Shown here one piece after another: positions 52,148 through 61,485 of a DNA stretch of 64,000 nucleotides. The stretch's first letter is position 1. Every line of letters begins with the position of its first letter. Under the pieces are notes generated by a model. The model was not told the DNA's origin. It ran no database searches and saw only the letters and a program-made list of their open reading frames with translations. The position numbers were made by a program, and so were the translations under genes. The DNA is taken from contig JACKAQ010000001.1 of assembly GCA_020634975.1 (NCBI GenBank), positions 310,001 to 374,000 of the forward strand. Direction: 5' to 3'. The DNA comes from JACKAQ01 sp020634975 [NCBI: Calditrichia bacterium] (GTDB lineage: Bacteria > Calditrichota > Calditrichia > RBG-13-44-9).

Positions 52148-53409
52148 CCGCATATCAGGAAACCCTCAACTTTTTATTCGGCTTACAGCGTGTGGGTATA
52201 AAACTTGGATTGGAAAATATCCGCACGCTGCTAAACGCAATCGATAACCCGCAACTCAATTATCCCACAATTCACCTTGCCGGAACCAATGGCAAAGGTT
52301 CTACCGCAGCAATGCTGACGGCTATTTTGCGAGAAAGCGGCTATCGTGTCGCGCAATACACATCGCCGCATTTGATCGATTTCAGCGAACGAATTCAGGT
52401 TAACGGGCAACCGATTCCCGAATCGGAAGTTGTGCAGTTTACCAGGCAAATCCGCCCGTTGGTTGAAAAAATCCAGTCATCGTTTTTTGAAGTGACAACC
52501 GCATTGGCATTCTGGTATTTTGCGAAACAGCAGCCGGATATTGCCATCATCGAAACCGGGCTTGGCGGGCGGCTGGATGCAACAAACACCCTTCAACCGT
52601 TGCTGACCCTCATTACGCCAATCGATTTTGATCATCAAATATTTTTGGGAAATACCATCCGGCAAATTGCCGCAGAAAAAGCCGGCATCATCAAATCCGG
52701 CGTGTCGTGCCTAACCAATAATCGCGTTCCGGAAGTGCTGGACGTTTTGGAAACGACCTGCAGTGAGCGCGGCGCATCTTTCACTAACGTGCTGTTAAAC
52801 AGCAAGTATCATATTGAAAAATATGAATTTCAATCGACTGTTTGCGATGTGGAAATTGACAATTTTATGTTGCCTGGATTGAGAATCGCACTCCCCGGCG
52901 AACATCAGGTGGAAAACGCACTGCTGGCAATTGCCGCTGTTCGCAAGTTGCCAAATGACTGGCAAATTTCGGAAAACGCAATCCGGAACGGGTTGGCATC
53001 TGTGCAGTGGCCTGGCAGAATTCACCAGGTTTCCCACAACCCGGATATCGTGATCGATGTGTCCCACAATCCGGCGGGATTTGCCAAAACGTTTTCATTT
53101 ATCAAAAAATTTTATCGACCGGAACAAATTCATGTGCTCACGTTTTTACAAAATGATAAAGATTTGCAAAAAATTGCCGATTGTATTGCCCTGCACACCA
53201 AAGATGTGCGAATAATCGACCTCAATGCCGGAAAACCGCTGAATCCCCATATGTTTGCAGCGGCATTCGAACAAACTACCGCTGCTGCATGTATTTATCC
53301 GGATTTGAAAGCTGCTTTACCGAAACAAAATAACCAACACAATCGGAAGGAACTCTGGTTGATTATCGGGTCTCATTATCTCGCAGGTGAAGCTTATAAA
53401 ATTTTTTAA
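52144..53409 (+). CDS. folC: Bifunctional folylpolyglutamate/dihydrofolate synthase
   Basis: 421 residues. Mur-ligase-like ATP loop HLAGTNGKGSTAAML, TSPHLIDFSERIQVNG (folate-binding), ETGLGGRLDATN, ITPIDFDHQIFLGNTIRQIAAEKAGIIK, and the C-terminal DVSHNPAG. It adds glutamate to dihydropteroate and to folates in the cytoplasm. Translationally coupled to uppS (ATGA overlap). Confidence 0.96.
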   Translation: MTAYQETLNFLFGLQRVGIKLGLENIRTLLNAIDNPQLNYPTIHLAGTNGKGSTAAMLTAILRESGYRVAQYTSPHLIDFSERIQVNGQPIPESEVVQFTRQIRPLVEKIQSSFFEVTTALAFWYFAKQQPDIAIIETGLGGRLDATNTLQPLLTLITPIDFDHQIFLGNTIRQIAAEKAGIIKSGVSCLTNNRVPEVLDVLETTCSERGASFTNVLLNSKYHIEKYEFQSTVCDVEIDNFMLPGLRIALPGEHQVENALLAIAAVRKLPNDWQISENAIRNGLASVQWPGRIHQVSHNPDIVIDVSHNPAGFAKTFSFIKKFYRPEQIHVLTFLQNDKDLQKIADCIALHTKDVRIIDLNAGKPLNPHMFAAAFEQTTAAACIYPDLKAALPKQNNQHNRKELWLIIGSHYLAGEAYKIF

Positions 53410-53660
53410 CCGGTTAGGATATAAAAAAATCCTATTTTCATATAATCAATATAATTAATAACTTACAGTCTAATATTTAGAGAAAAATTTTTATGCAATT
53501 TGCTTGCATTCCTTAAAATCAGTATTTATATTTCTGCCCACGCTTGTAAAACTTCCGAATTGACCCCCGAACGTAATTCAGTATCAGGGCATTTCCATAA
53601 AAGAAAATCAAGAAAATCGAATATTATTTTTTTAGCTAACAGAAACGAGGTAACACTAAC

Positions 53661-54911
53661 ATGCTGGATTTAGAATCCTTAAAGACGTTGAAAATCTCGG
53701 AGCTTAACCAGATTGCCCAGGAATTGGAAATTCAGGGCACCTCCGGGATGAAAAAACAGGAGCTAATCTTCAAAATTCTCGAAGAACAAACCGCACAGGA
53801 AGGTTTGATTTTCTCCGAAGGTGTTTTGGAAGTACTCCCCGATGGCTACGGTTTTTTGCGCTCCCCAAAATTCAATTATCTCCCCGGACAGGATGACATC
53901 TACGTTTCGCCCTCACAAATCAAACGATTTGATTTGCGAACCGGCGATATTGTTCAGGGCCAAATTCGTCCCCCGAAAGATAACGAACGGTTTTTCGCAT
54001 TGCTTCGCGTTGAAGCTGTCAACTATGAAAGCCCGGACAAAAAACGTGACATCACACTTTTTGACAACCTTACACCGATTTATCCGATTGAACGATTGAA
54101 TCTTGAAGGTGCGTCGAAAGATTACACCATGCGAATCATGAACTTGCTGACGCCCATCGGTAAAGGCCAGCGGGGATTGATTGTATCGCCCCCGCGCGCC
54201 GGTAAAACCGTGATTATGCAGAAGTTGGCCAACGCAATTATGCAAAATAATCCGGAAGTAACCATGATTGTTTTGCTCATTGACGAACGCCCGGAAGAAG
54301 TAACGGACATGGAGCGCAGCGTAAAAGCAGAGGTCATAGCTTCTACATTTGACGAGCCGCCGGAACGCCACGTTGCCGTTGCGGATATGGTTTTGGAAAA
54401 AGCCAAACGCCTCGTTGAATACGGACGCGACGTGGTTATTCTGCTCGACTCCATCACCCGTTTGGCACGGGCACACAACACGGTTGTCCCGCACTCCGGC
54501 AAAATCCTTTCCGGTGGTGTGGACTCCAACGCCCTTCGTCACCCGAAGCGGTTTTTCGGCGCTGCCCGAAATATCGAAGAAGGCGGCAGCCTCAGCATCC
54601 TCGCAACCGCGCTGGTACAAACCGGATCGCGGATGGACGAAGTGATCTTCGAAGAATTTAAAGGAACCGGTAACATGGAAATTGTGCTCGATCGTCGTTT
54701 GGCTGATCGCCGCATCTTCCCGGCTGTCGATATCAACAGCTCCGGTACCCGTAAAGAAGAATTGTTGCTCAACAAAAAAGAACTCGGTCGTGTTTGGGTA
54801 TTGCGTAAATTGTTGAATGAAATGAACCCCATCGAAGCGATGGAATTCCTGGTTAACAAAATGCGCAGCACACGCAGCAATGACGATTTCCTGAACAGCA
54901 TGAGCTCATAA
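53661..54911 (+). CDS. rho: Transcription termination factor Rho
   Basis: 416 residues, full length. N-terminal Rho_N helix region ([24 protein letters not shown]), RNA-binding cold-shock-like domain with GYGFLRSP and [11 protein letters not shown]-loop [46 protein letters not shown] with the Q/R loops. A hexameric RNA helicase that ends transcription. The ~250 AT-rich bases upstream likely hold its promoter and leader. A hairpin follows the gene. Confidence 0.98.
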   Translation: MLDLESLKTLKISELNQIAQELEIQGTSGMKKQELIFKILEEQTAQEGLIFSEGVLEVLPDGYGFLRSPKFNYLPGQDDIYVSPSQIKRFDLRTGDIVQGQIRPPKDNERFFALLRVEAVNYESPDKKRDITLFDNLTPIYPIERLNLEGASKDYTMRIMNLLTPIGKGQRGLIVSPPRAGKTVIMQKLANAIMQNNPEVTMIVLLIDERPEEVTDMERSVKAEVIASTFDEPPERHVAVADMVLEKAKRLVEYGRDVVILLDSITRLARAHNTVVPHSGKILSGGVDSNALRHPKRFFGAARNIEEGGSLSILATALVQTGSRMDEVIFEEFKGTGNMEIVLDRRLADRRIFPAVDINSSGTRKEELLLNKKELGRVWVLRKLLNEMNPIEAMEFLVNKMRSTRSNDDFLNSMSS

Positions 54912-54939
54912 TATTTTGGGAAACATAGAAAGCAAACAG

Positions 54940-54959
54940 GCGAGAATTTACATTCTCGC
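54940..54959 (+). terminator. Hairpin between rho and rpmE2
   Basis: GCGAGAAT-TTAC-ATTCTCGC, perfect 8-base arms, followed by a weak T-rich stretch (TTGCATTTTC). Probably an imperfect terminator or processing site. Confidence 0.55.
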
Positions 54960-55037
54960 TTGCATTTTCAGCTAATTTGCTTTACCTTTGCCCGGTTTAA
55001 ACAATGCTCAGAAATTACAAACAGAGGTTTTAAGAAG

Positions 55038-55286
55038 ATGAAAGCAGAAGGTCATCCGAAATATCAAATGGTGGTTTTTAAGGATATCTCCACCGATTTT
55101 TCCATTCTGACCCGCTCCACGGTAACATCCAAAGAAACGATTGAGTGGGAAGATGGTAAAGAATATCCGTTGGTCAAGCTGGAATTGTCCAGTGCATCTC
55201 ATCCGTTCTTTACAGGCAAACAGCATTTGGTGGATACCGCCGGACGTGTTGAAAAATTCCTGAAAAAATACGGCGACCGCCGATAG
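55038..55286 (+). CDS. rpmE2: 50S ribosomal protein L31, type B
   Basis: 82 residues from ATG 55038. The pattern [41 protein letters not shown] and [24 protein letters not shown] is the Cys-less type B L31. This paralogue does not bind zinc and is often the only L31 in such genomes or is used under zinc limitation; no Zur site is obvious upstream. Terminator follows. Confidence 0.96.
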   Translation: MKAEGHPKYQMVVFKDISTDFSILTRSTVTSKETIEWEDGKEYPLVKLELSSASHPFFTGKQHLVDTAGRVEKFLKKYGDRR

Positions 55287-55312
55287 CAACGATACATTCG
55301 AAAATTTTGCGA

Positions 55313-55349
55313 AACGGAATACCCGAAGTTGGGGTATTCCGTTTTTTGT
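55313..55349 (+). terminator. Rho-independent terminator after rpmE2
   Basis: AACGGAATACCC pairs with GGGTATTCCGTT around a 7-base loop, followed by a T-run. Strong. Confidence 0.92.
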
Positions 55350-55418
55350 TTACCGAATAAAAGTTGCCGAAAATCGTTTCCGCAATGCCGTAAAACCAAC
55401 CCCGATAGATAAAAAACT

Positions 55419-56498
55419 ATGTTAGACAAACTGAAGAACATCGAGCAAAAATTCCAGAAAATCGCTGATGAAATGGCCGATCCGGGCATCGCCAGCGATC
55501 ACAGCAAATACTCAAAACTGGCGCAAGAATACTCCGATCTCGAGCCGCTGGTGCTGAAATATCGCGAATATCGCGCTGTTTTGAACAGCATTTCAGAATC
55601 CAAAAATCTTTTGATGGAATCATCTGACGACGAACTGCGCGAGCTTGCCAAAATGGAATTGGAAGAATCGGAAGATAAAAAAGAGATTCTGACCAAAGAA
55701 ATTCAACGATTATTGGTACCACCGGACCCGAACGATTTGAAAAACACAATTCTGGAAATTCGTGCCGGCACCGGTGGTGACGAAGCAGCGATTTTTGCAG
55801 GTGATTTATATCGCATGTACGCCCGTTTTTGCGAATTGAATCGCTGGAAAATGGACCCCGTAAGTTTAAGCGAAGGTGAACACGGCGGATTTAAAGAAAT
55901 TATTGTGTCCATCCGGGGTAAAGGCGCATACGGAAAACTGAAATATGAAAGCGGTGTTCACCGGGTGCAACGCGTGCCCGAAACAGAATCGCAGGGACGC
56001 ATTCACACATCCGCGGCCAGCGTTGTGGTAATGCCGGAAGTGGACGATGTTGACGTGCAAGTTAACCCAAATGATCTGATTATCGATGTATACCGTTCAT
56101 CCGGACCCGGCGGGCAATCGGTAAATACCACCGACTCCGCAGTGCGGATCACCCACAAACCAACCGGTTTGGTGGTTACCTGTCAGGATGAAAAATCGCA
56201 GCTTAAAAATAAAGACAAAGCCCTGAAAGTGTTGAAAGCACGGTTGTACGACATCGAGTTAAACAAACAGCACGACGAAATTTCCAGCCAGCGCCGGAGC
56301 ATGATTCGCAGCGGCGACCGCAGCGAAAAAATTCGTACCTATAATTATCCGCAGGGGCGCGTAACGGATCACCGGATCGGGCTTACATTGTATCGATTGA
56401 ATGAAATTATCAACGGCGAAGTGGATATGTTGATCGATGAGCTGCAGCTTGCCGATCAATCCGAGCGGCTAAAAATTGAAATGAATGATGGCGCATGA
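55419..56498 (+). CDS. prfA: Peptide chain release factor 1
   Basis: 359 residues. The stop-codon reading tripeptide P-x-T is PET in QRVPETESQGRIHTSA, and the catalytic GGQ is in SSGPGGQSVNTTDSAV. Domain order and length match RF1 (UAA/UAG). Overlaps prmC by 4 bases, so that the factor and its methylase are made together. Confidence 0.97.
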   Translation: MLDKLKNIEQKFQKIADEMADPGIASDHSKYSKLAQEYSDLEPLVLKYREYRAVLNSISESKNLLMESSDDELRELAKMELEESEDKKEILTKEIQRLLVPPDPNDLKNTILEIRAGTGGDEAAIFAGDLYRMYARFCELNRWKMDPVSLSEGEHGGFKEIIVSIRGKGAYGKLKYESGVHRVQRVPETESQGRIHTSAASVVVMPEVDDVDVQVNPNDLIIDVYRSSGPGGQSVNTTDSAVRITHKPTGLVVTCQDEKSQLKNKDKALKVLKARLYDIELNKQHDEISSQRRSMIRSGDRSEKIRTYNYPQGRVTDHRIGLTLYRLNEIINGEVDMLIDELQLADQSERLKIEMNDGA

Positions 56499-57370
56499 CA
56501 AAAATCTGGACTGTCAAAAAAATACTTGATTGGACAAACCAATTTTTTACGGAAAAGCAGGTGCCGGAAGCCCGCCTCAGCGCCGAGTGGCTGCTTGCCG
56601 ATGTGCTTTCCTGCCGGCGCATCGAACTTTATCTCCAATTTGACCGCATTTTGACACCTGATGAACGCGCCGCTTTTCGCGAATTTGTTAAGCGCCGCGC
56701 CGCACGCGAACCCGTTCAATATATTCTCGGCGAAACAGAATTTTACGGATTTCCCATAAAAGTCACGCCGGACGTGCTCATCCCCCGCCCCGAAACAGAA
56801 TTATTGGTCGATTTTACTGTTGACTATTTTCGGACAAATCAAGATATTCCTCAAGTTATCATGGATATTGGCACCGGCAGCGGTTGCATTGCCATAGCTT
56901 TGGCAAAACGTTTGGTGGATGCATCCGTTAGCGCCGTTGATATCAGCGAGGCTGCACTTGCCGTTGCGAAAACGAACGCGGTTTTGAATGATGCAGATAT
57001 CCATTTTCACCACGCTGATTTTCTGAAAATGGATAATTTGTCAGACAAAAAATTCAGTGTTATTGTCAGCAATCCGCCATACGTCGCAGAAACTGATTGG
57101 CCCGGCGTTCAGCCTGAGGTGCGTAATTTCGAGCCAAAAACCGCGCTGCTAGCGGGAAAAGACGGACTGGATTTTTACCGTCAGCTTATTCCGCAACTAA
57201 AAAACTGGCTATCGCCGAACGGCGCAGTGTTTCTGGAAGTCGGCTATAACCAGGCTTTGGAAGTAAAGGGATTTTTAGACGAGGCAAACTTTTCCACCGA
57301 AATCAAAAAAGATTACCACAACATCGACAGAATCGTTACCGGTACGAAATTGCCGCCGATCCACCGCTAA
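56495..57370 (+). CDS. prmC: Release factor glutamine N5-methyltransferase
   Basis: 291 residues. N-terminal helical domain, SAM site DIGTGSGCIAIALAKR, and the NPPY motif at 193-196 that binds the target Gln. RPETELLVDF is also conserved. It methylates the Gln of the GGQ motif in release factors, and lies directly after prfA. Confidence 0.96.
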   Translation: MTKIWTVKKILDWTNQFFTEKQVPEARLSAEWLLADVLSCRRIELYLQFDRILTPDERAAFREFVKRRAAREPVQYILGETEFYGFPIKVTPDVLIPRPETELLVDFTVDYFRTNQDIPQVIMDIGTGSGCIAIALAKRLVDASVSAVDISEAALAVAKTNAVLNDADIHFHHADFLKMDNLSDKKFSVIVSNPPYVAETDWPGVQPEVRNFEPKTALLAGKDGLDFYRQLIPQLKNWLSPNGAVFLEVGYNQALEVKGFLDEANFSTEIKKDYHNIDRIVTGTKLPPIHR

Positions 57371-57501
57371 ACGACTGTGTTAAATCTCTCACCATAACAG
57401 TTTAACCTGTGTCTTATACCCAAAATTTTTTATCAAAGAGTATCTGAATTACTGGATTTATTATTTGGTACGATATTTGACCATGTTACGACATTGTATA
57501 T

Positions 57502-57515
57502 GTGACAGCTGTCAC
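57502..57515. promoter_or_regulatory. 14-bp perfect palindrome GTGACAGCTGTCAC
   Basis: Perfect dyad in the AT-rich region upstream of the TPR-CHAT gene. A half-site GTGACAG recurs at 57592-57598. Typical of a dimeric regulator's operator; the regulator is unknown. Confidence 0.55.
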
Positions 57516-57652
57516 TTAAATTTGGAAATATTTGTCTTCTGAATTTGGTATATGATACATACTCTTTTGGATCAAGCTTCATAAATCAGACGTGACAGTG
57601 CACTAATATGGTAATAGATTATTCACAGAATGTGTACGGATTTACAAAAACC

Positions 57653-60600
57653 ATGAAATCAAATCGTTTTGTTAGACATCTTCTCATTTTTGTATCAATA
57701 ATTGGCTTTTGTCAGACACTATATGCCCAATCACCCGACACAACTCTGGCAAACAGTCTTTATATAAGGGGACTTGAATGTTTCGAAATTGCTAAATATG
57801 ACAGTTCCATATTTTTTCTAAGCAAAGCGAGTAGCCTTTTTGAATCTGCAGCCATTGAACAAAATACGGATCATTTGCGGGAAAGATATTTGCATTGCCA
57901 GAATAAAATCGGCAGTAATTGGCACCGAAAGGGCGAATATGACAAAGCCGAACAAATTCTCCTGAAAACCCTGAAACAGGGAATTGAAAATTTAGGCAAC
58001 AACCATCTGGTTGTTGCTGAAAGCGCGTATGAACTTGGCTTTGTTTACGGTGAAAAAGGACAAAATGATAAAATGATGGACTTTGCCAAACAGGCGCTGG
58101 AAATCAGGGTTTCAATTGTAGGTAGTGACAATTTGCAAACCTCGTCCAGTTATTCGCAACTCGCAATGTGTTTGGGCAACATCGGGGAGATGGATGAATC
58201 GCTAAATTATCAATATAAAGCGCTGGAATTAAGACAACGTATTCTCGGGGATGAACATCCGGCAGTCGCAAGCTCCATGAACAATATCGCGGTTTGTTTA
58301 AACGCCAAAGGCGATTATCACGAAGCACAAGCATATATTCAGCGCGCCATACATATTCTTGAAACATCAATGAAACGCCAAACGCCTTTTATGGCTATAC
58401 TATATTTAAATTTGGGCAATTCACTATCCAAAACATCCAGCAATGAAAAGGCATTGGAAGCATTCAAAAAAGCAATGGAGATATTGCTAGATATTTTGGG
58501 TAAAAGCCATCCGGAAATTGCTAAAGTTTATAACAATATTGGCGGCGCATATCTTTTAATGGGAAAATATGATGAAGCAATAGCAAATTACCAGTCATCT
58601 TTGTCCATGTTTTTGGAAACTGTTGGTGAACAAAACCCAATGGTAGCAGAACCGTATCGCGGGCTTGGGATAGCATACACACTAAAAGGACAACAAAATA
58701 AAGCATTAACATACTTGAACCTGGCTTTATTAAATCGAAAGAAATTTTATGGCGAAAAACATTTTCAGGTTGCTGAAATATACCGGTTGATGGGTGATGT
58801 TTTTGAGAAACAACAGCAATTTCAGGAGGCCGTAAAATACTATCAAAAAGCCGTTTGCACAGTTTCGAACTCCTTTAATACACCGGATGTATACAGAAAT
58901 CCATCACCGGGTGACATACAGCTTTATCCGGAATCAATCAAAACCCTTATATCAAAAGCAAATTCATTGTTACAACTGGCAACTCATGGCGATCCGAAAA
59001 ATAGAACCGCGCTATTAAATGTTGCGCTTTCTACCTCCCGGTTGTCCATGCTGATATTTGACAAAACGCGCAGAGGATTTAGTTCAGAGAAATCCAAGAT
59101 ATATTTAACTTCAAAATCTACAGATGTTTACAGCTCCGGGGTTCATGTTGCCTGGGCGTTGTATCAGTCCAATGAAGATTTGTCCAGTTTTCATGAAATT
59201 TTTGAATATATGGAAAAAAGCAAGTCTTCCGTTTTGCTGGAGGCATTAGCAAATTCGAAAGCACGGAATTTCAGCGAATTACCCGACAGCCTTTTGAAAA
59301 AAGAAAAATCGCTCAAAATCAAAATGGCAAGTCTTGATACTGAAATTCAAAAGGAATATGAAAAAAGCACGGAAAAACAAAACCGGGAAAATATTGAGTC
59401 AAATCAAAAAAAGTTGTTAGCAGTCCGGAAAAGTCATGATGATTTGATCAATAAATTTGAATCGGACTTTCCAAAATATTTTAATTTGAAATACCAAACC
59501 AAAACCGCCACGGTTCCTGAACTTCAACACGCGCTGGATGCGGAAACAGCACTTCTGGAATACTATGTTTGTGAAAACGCGTTAATTGTTGCCGCAATCG
59601 ATAACCAACAATTTAATATTATTTATCAGGCGGTTGATTCAACGTTTCACTTGCAAATTCAAAACTATATTAGCGCTTTGCGTACAATTGATTTTGACAA
59701 TTATCTCCAATCCGCCACAGCACTTTATCAGACTTTGATATCGCCGGTTGAATCGGTTATCAAAGGCAAAAAGCAACTGGTAATTATTCCGGGTGGAAAT
59801 TTAAACTATCTGCCCTTCGAAACGCTGATCAAGCGGAACAATCCGGATGCAGATTTTACAACTTTGCCTTACCTCCTCCGGGACTACACTATTTCCTATC
59901 ATTACTCGGCAACCTTATTTTTAAACACCAATAAAACCGAATATTCAGATATACAACCCTTGTCGTTCGCAGGTTTCGCACCGGTTTTCGCAGATTCAGA
60001 CACAACTGCCGAAAATGTAAAGAAAGCATCTATTTGGGATTTTATGAAATCCCTTTTGAATTTCAGTTCAGTAAGTATCAATGGAAAAAATTTCTCGGCG
60101 TTGAAATATTCAGAAAACGAATTGAAGACAATTGTAAAATTCTATTCCGAGAACAATCTGCCTTCCGTCGGTTATTTTCACAAGAATGCCGATGAAGCGC
60201 GTTTCAAAAACCAGAGCGGAAATGCAACCGTAATTCATGTTGCTACACACGGCATTGTAAATGCGGAGAATCCGGCTTTATCGGGATTAATTTTCGCTCA
60301 GCCAAATGCGCCATCCACTACCGAGGACGGTATTTTATACGCATCAGAAACTTACAACCTCAATTTAAATGCAAATTTGATTGTGCTTAGCAGTTGTGAA
60401 AGCGGTCTGGGAAAATTGGTAAACGGCGAAGGTGTTTTGGCGTTAACCCGCGGGTTTTTATATGCCGGCGCACGAAACATCATCCATTCTCTCTGGAAAG
60501 TGAACGATAAACACACCAGCGAATTGATGATTGAACTTTATAGGCAAATTTTAGATGGCAAATCCTACAGCAGTGCATTACGAAACGCAAAGCTAAAATT

Positions 60601-60664
60601 AATCAGCGAAGAACGCACCGCATTTCCGGCCTCCTGGGCCAGTTTTGTACTCATTGGAGAATAA
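57653..60664 (+). CDS. Exported TPR-CHAT protein (caspase-like fold)
   Basis: 1003 residues from ATG 57653, chosen because it gives a clean signal peptide (MKSNRFVRHLLIFVSIIGFC, then YAQ). About nine TPR units at ~30-410 have the TPR_12 pattern (YDKAEQILLKTLKQGIENLG, SLNYQYKALELRQRILGDEH). A coiled-coil region follows (~500-620), then a CHAT domain (~660-1003) with the dyad His866 (VATHG) and Cys915 (SSCESG), and the FLYAGARNIIHSLW landmark. CHAT proteins are separase/caspase-like proteases or scaffolds. Export makes this unlike the cytoplasmic CRISPR-linked TPR-CHAT. Codon use is AT-richer than its neighbours. Confidence 0.9.
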   Translation: MKSNRFVRHLLIFVSIIGFCQTLYAQSPDTTLANSLYIRGLECFEIAKYDSSIFFLSKASSLFESAAIEQNTDHLRERYLHCQNKIGSNWHRKGEYDKAEQILLKTLKQGIENLGNNHLVVAESAYELGFVYGEKGQNDKMMDFAKQALEIRVSIVGSDNLQTSSSYSQLAMCLGNIGEMDESLNYQYKALELRQRILGDEHPAVASSMNNIAVCLNAKGDYHEAQAYIQRAIHILETSMKRQTPFMAILYLNLGNSLSKTSSNEKALEAFKKAMEILLDILGKSHPEIAKVYNNIGGAYLLMGKYDEAIANYQSSLSMFLETVGEQNPMVAEPYRGLGIAYTLKGQQNKALTYLNLALLNRKKFYGEKHFQVAEIYRLMGDVFEKQQQFQEAVKYYQKAVCTVSNSFNTPDVYRNPSPGDIQLYPESIKTLISKANSLLQLATHGDPKNRTALLNVALSTSRLSMLIFDKTRRGFSSEKSKIYLTSKSTDVYSSGVHVAWALYQSNEDLSSFHEIFEYMEKSKSSVLLEALANSKARNFSELPDSLLKKEKSLKIKMASLDTEIQKEYEKSTEKQNRENIESNQKKLLAVRKSHDDLINKFESDFPKYFNLKYQTKTATVPELQHALDAETALLEYYVCENALIVAAIDNQQFNIIYQAVDSTFHLQIQNYISALRTIDFDNYLQSATALYQTLISPVESVIKGKKQLVIIPGGNLNYLPFETLIKRNNPDADFTTLPYLLRDYTISYHYSATLFLNTNKTEYSDIQPLSFAGFAPVFADSDTTAENVKKASIWDFMKSLLNFSSVSINGKNFSALKYSENELKTIVKFYSENNLPSVGYFHKNADEARFKNQSGNATVIHVATHGIVNAENPALSGLIFAQPNAPSTTEDGILYASETYNLNLNANLIVLSSCESGLGKLVNGEGVLALTRGFLYAGARNIIHSLWKVNDKHTSELMIELYRQILDGKSYSSALRNAKLKLISEERTAFPASWASFVLIGE

Positions 60665-60830
60665 AACAAACTTTTTTAGCAGGGCTGCTAATATTTTTTC
60701 AGGGATCAAATCAAGGTTTTCAGGGATAATAATTTGATAATAATTTTGTGTGTCGTCCGCGCATATTGGGCAGCGTGGTTTTGTGACTTGACAACTATTG
60801 TTACACAAAAAAATCAGGGTGATTGGATTC

Positions 60831-61313
60831 ATGGAATTGCAACAACAAATTCAAACCTTTATTGAATTGACAAACGAATATGAGCAGCTTTTTTCCCAGC
60901 TAACATTTGGCGAAGAAAGTAATTTTGAAGAAAATAACCATCTGGAATTGCGATCGCTATTGCACCTCGTTGTCGAGCTTCAGGAAGATGTTATCGAATT
61001 CCGGTTGAAAAAAATTATTGCGCTGGAAAATCCATATCTATCGCGTATCGATATTGAAAAAGTTCGCCAACGAACCACCCAATGCCAACCTTCGTTCCAG
61101 CAACTGAGCAATATTTTTAAATCCCAACGCTCCGAAGTTGCCCGGCTGCTGCAATCGATACCGATCTCCAACTGGCTGCGTTACGGCTTGCTGGAAGGCG
61201 AAGGGCATGTCACTTTTCGCGAACTGATTCGCCGCTATTTTGAATTTGACCGCGATTTTTTCCAAATGTTGAAGGAATACGTTCAGCAAAACGAATGGAT
61301 CAGCTTCGATTAA
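60831..61313 (+). CDS. Small helical protein, DinB-like pattern
   Basis: 160 residues from ATG 60831 (AGGGTGA ribosome site; an earlier in-frame start adds 11 residues). All-helical. The C-terminal part RYGLLEGEGHVTFRELIRRYFEFDRDFFQML echoes the DinB/DfsB four-helix fold (G-x-VTxRELLxxxxxHD), but the metal-binding His residues are replaced, so any enzymatic role is doubtful. Lies between the CHAT gene and rnr; operon membership unclear. Confidence 0.65.
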   Translation: MELQQQIQTFIELTNEYEQLFSQLTFGEESNFEENNHLELRSLLHLVVELQEDVIEFRLKKIIALENPYLSRIDIEKVRQRTTQCQPSFQQLSNIFKSQRSEVARLLQSIPISNWLRYGLLEGEGHVTFRELIRRYFEFDRDFFQMLKEYVQQNEWISFD

Positions 61314-61485
61314 ATTTCCCGCTGTTTTCGCCGCATTTATATATCATCACACCAAATCTTTTGCGTTATTCTGAAAAAAGCTATGTTAACCCTTCAGATC
61401 ATGCTAAATTTGTGGTCACAAATCGAACTAACACAGCACGTTGTCTCAGAAATACAGCGCCGGCAAAAACAGAAAAGAAGAATAT

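Noticed and set aside
57653-60664. CRISPR-linked TPR-CHAT (Csx29/Craspase partner)
   Set aside because: No cas gene or array nearby, and the protein has a signal peptide, so it should act outside the cytoplasm.
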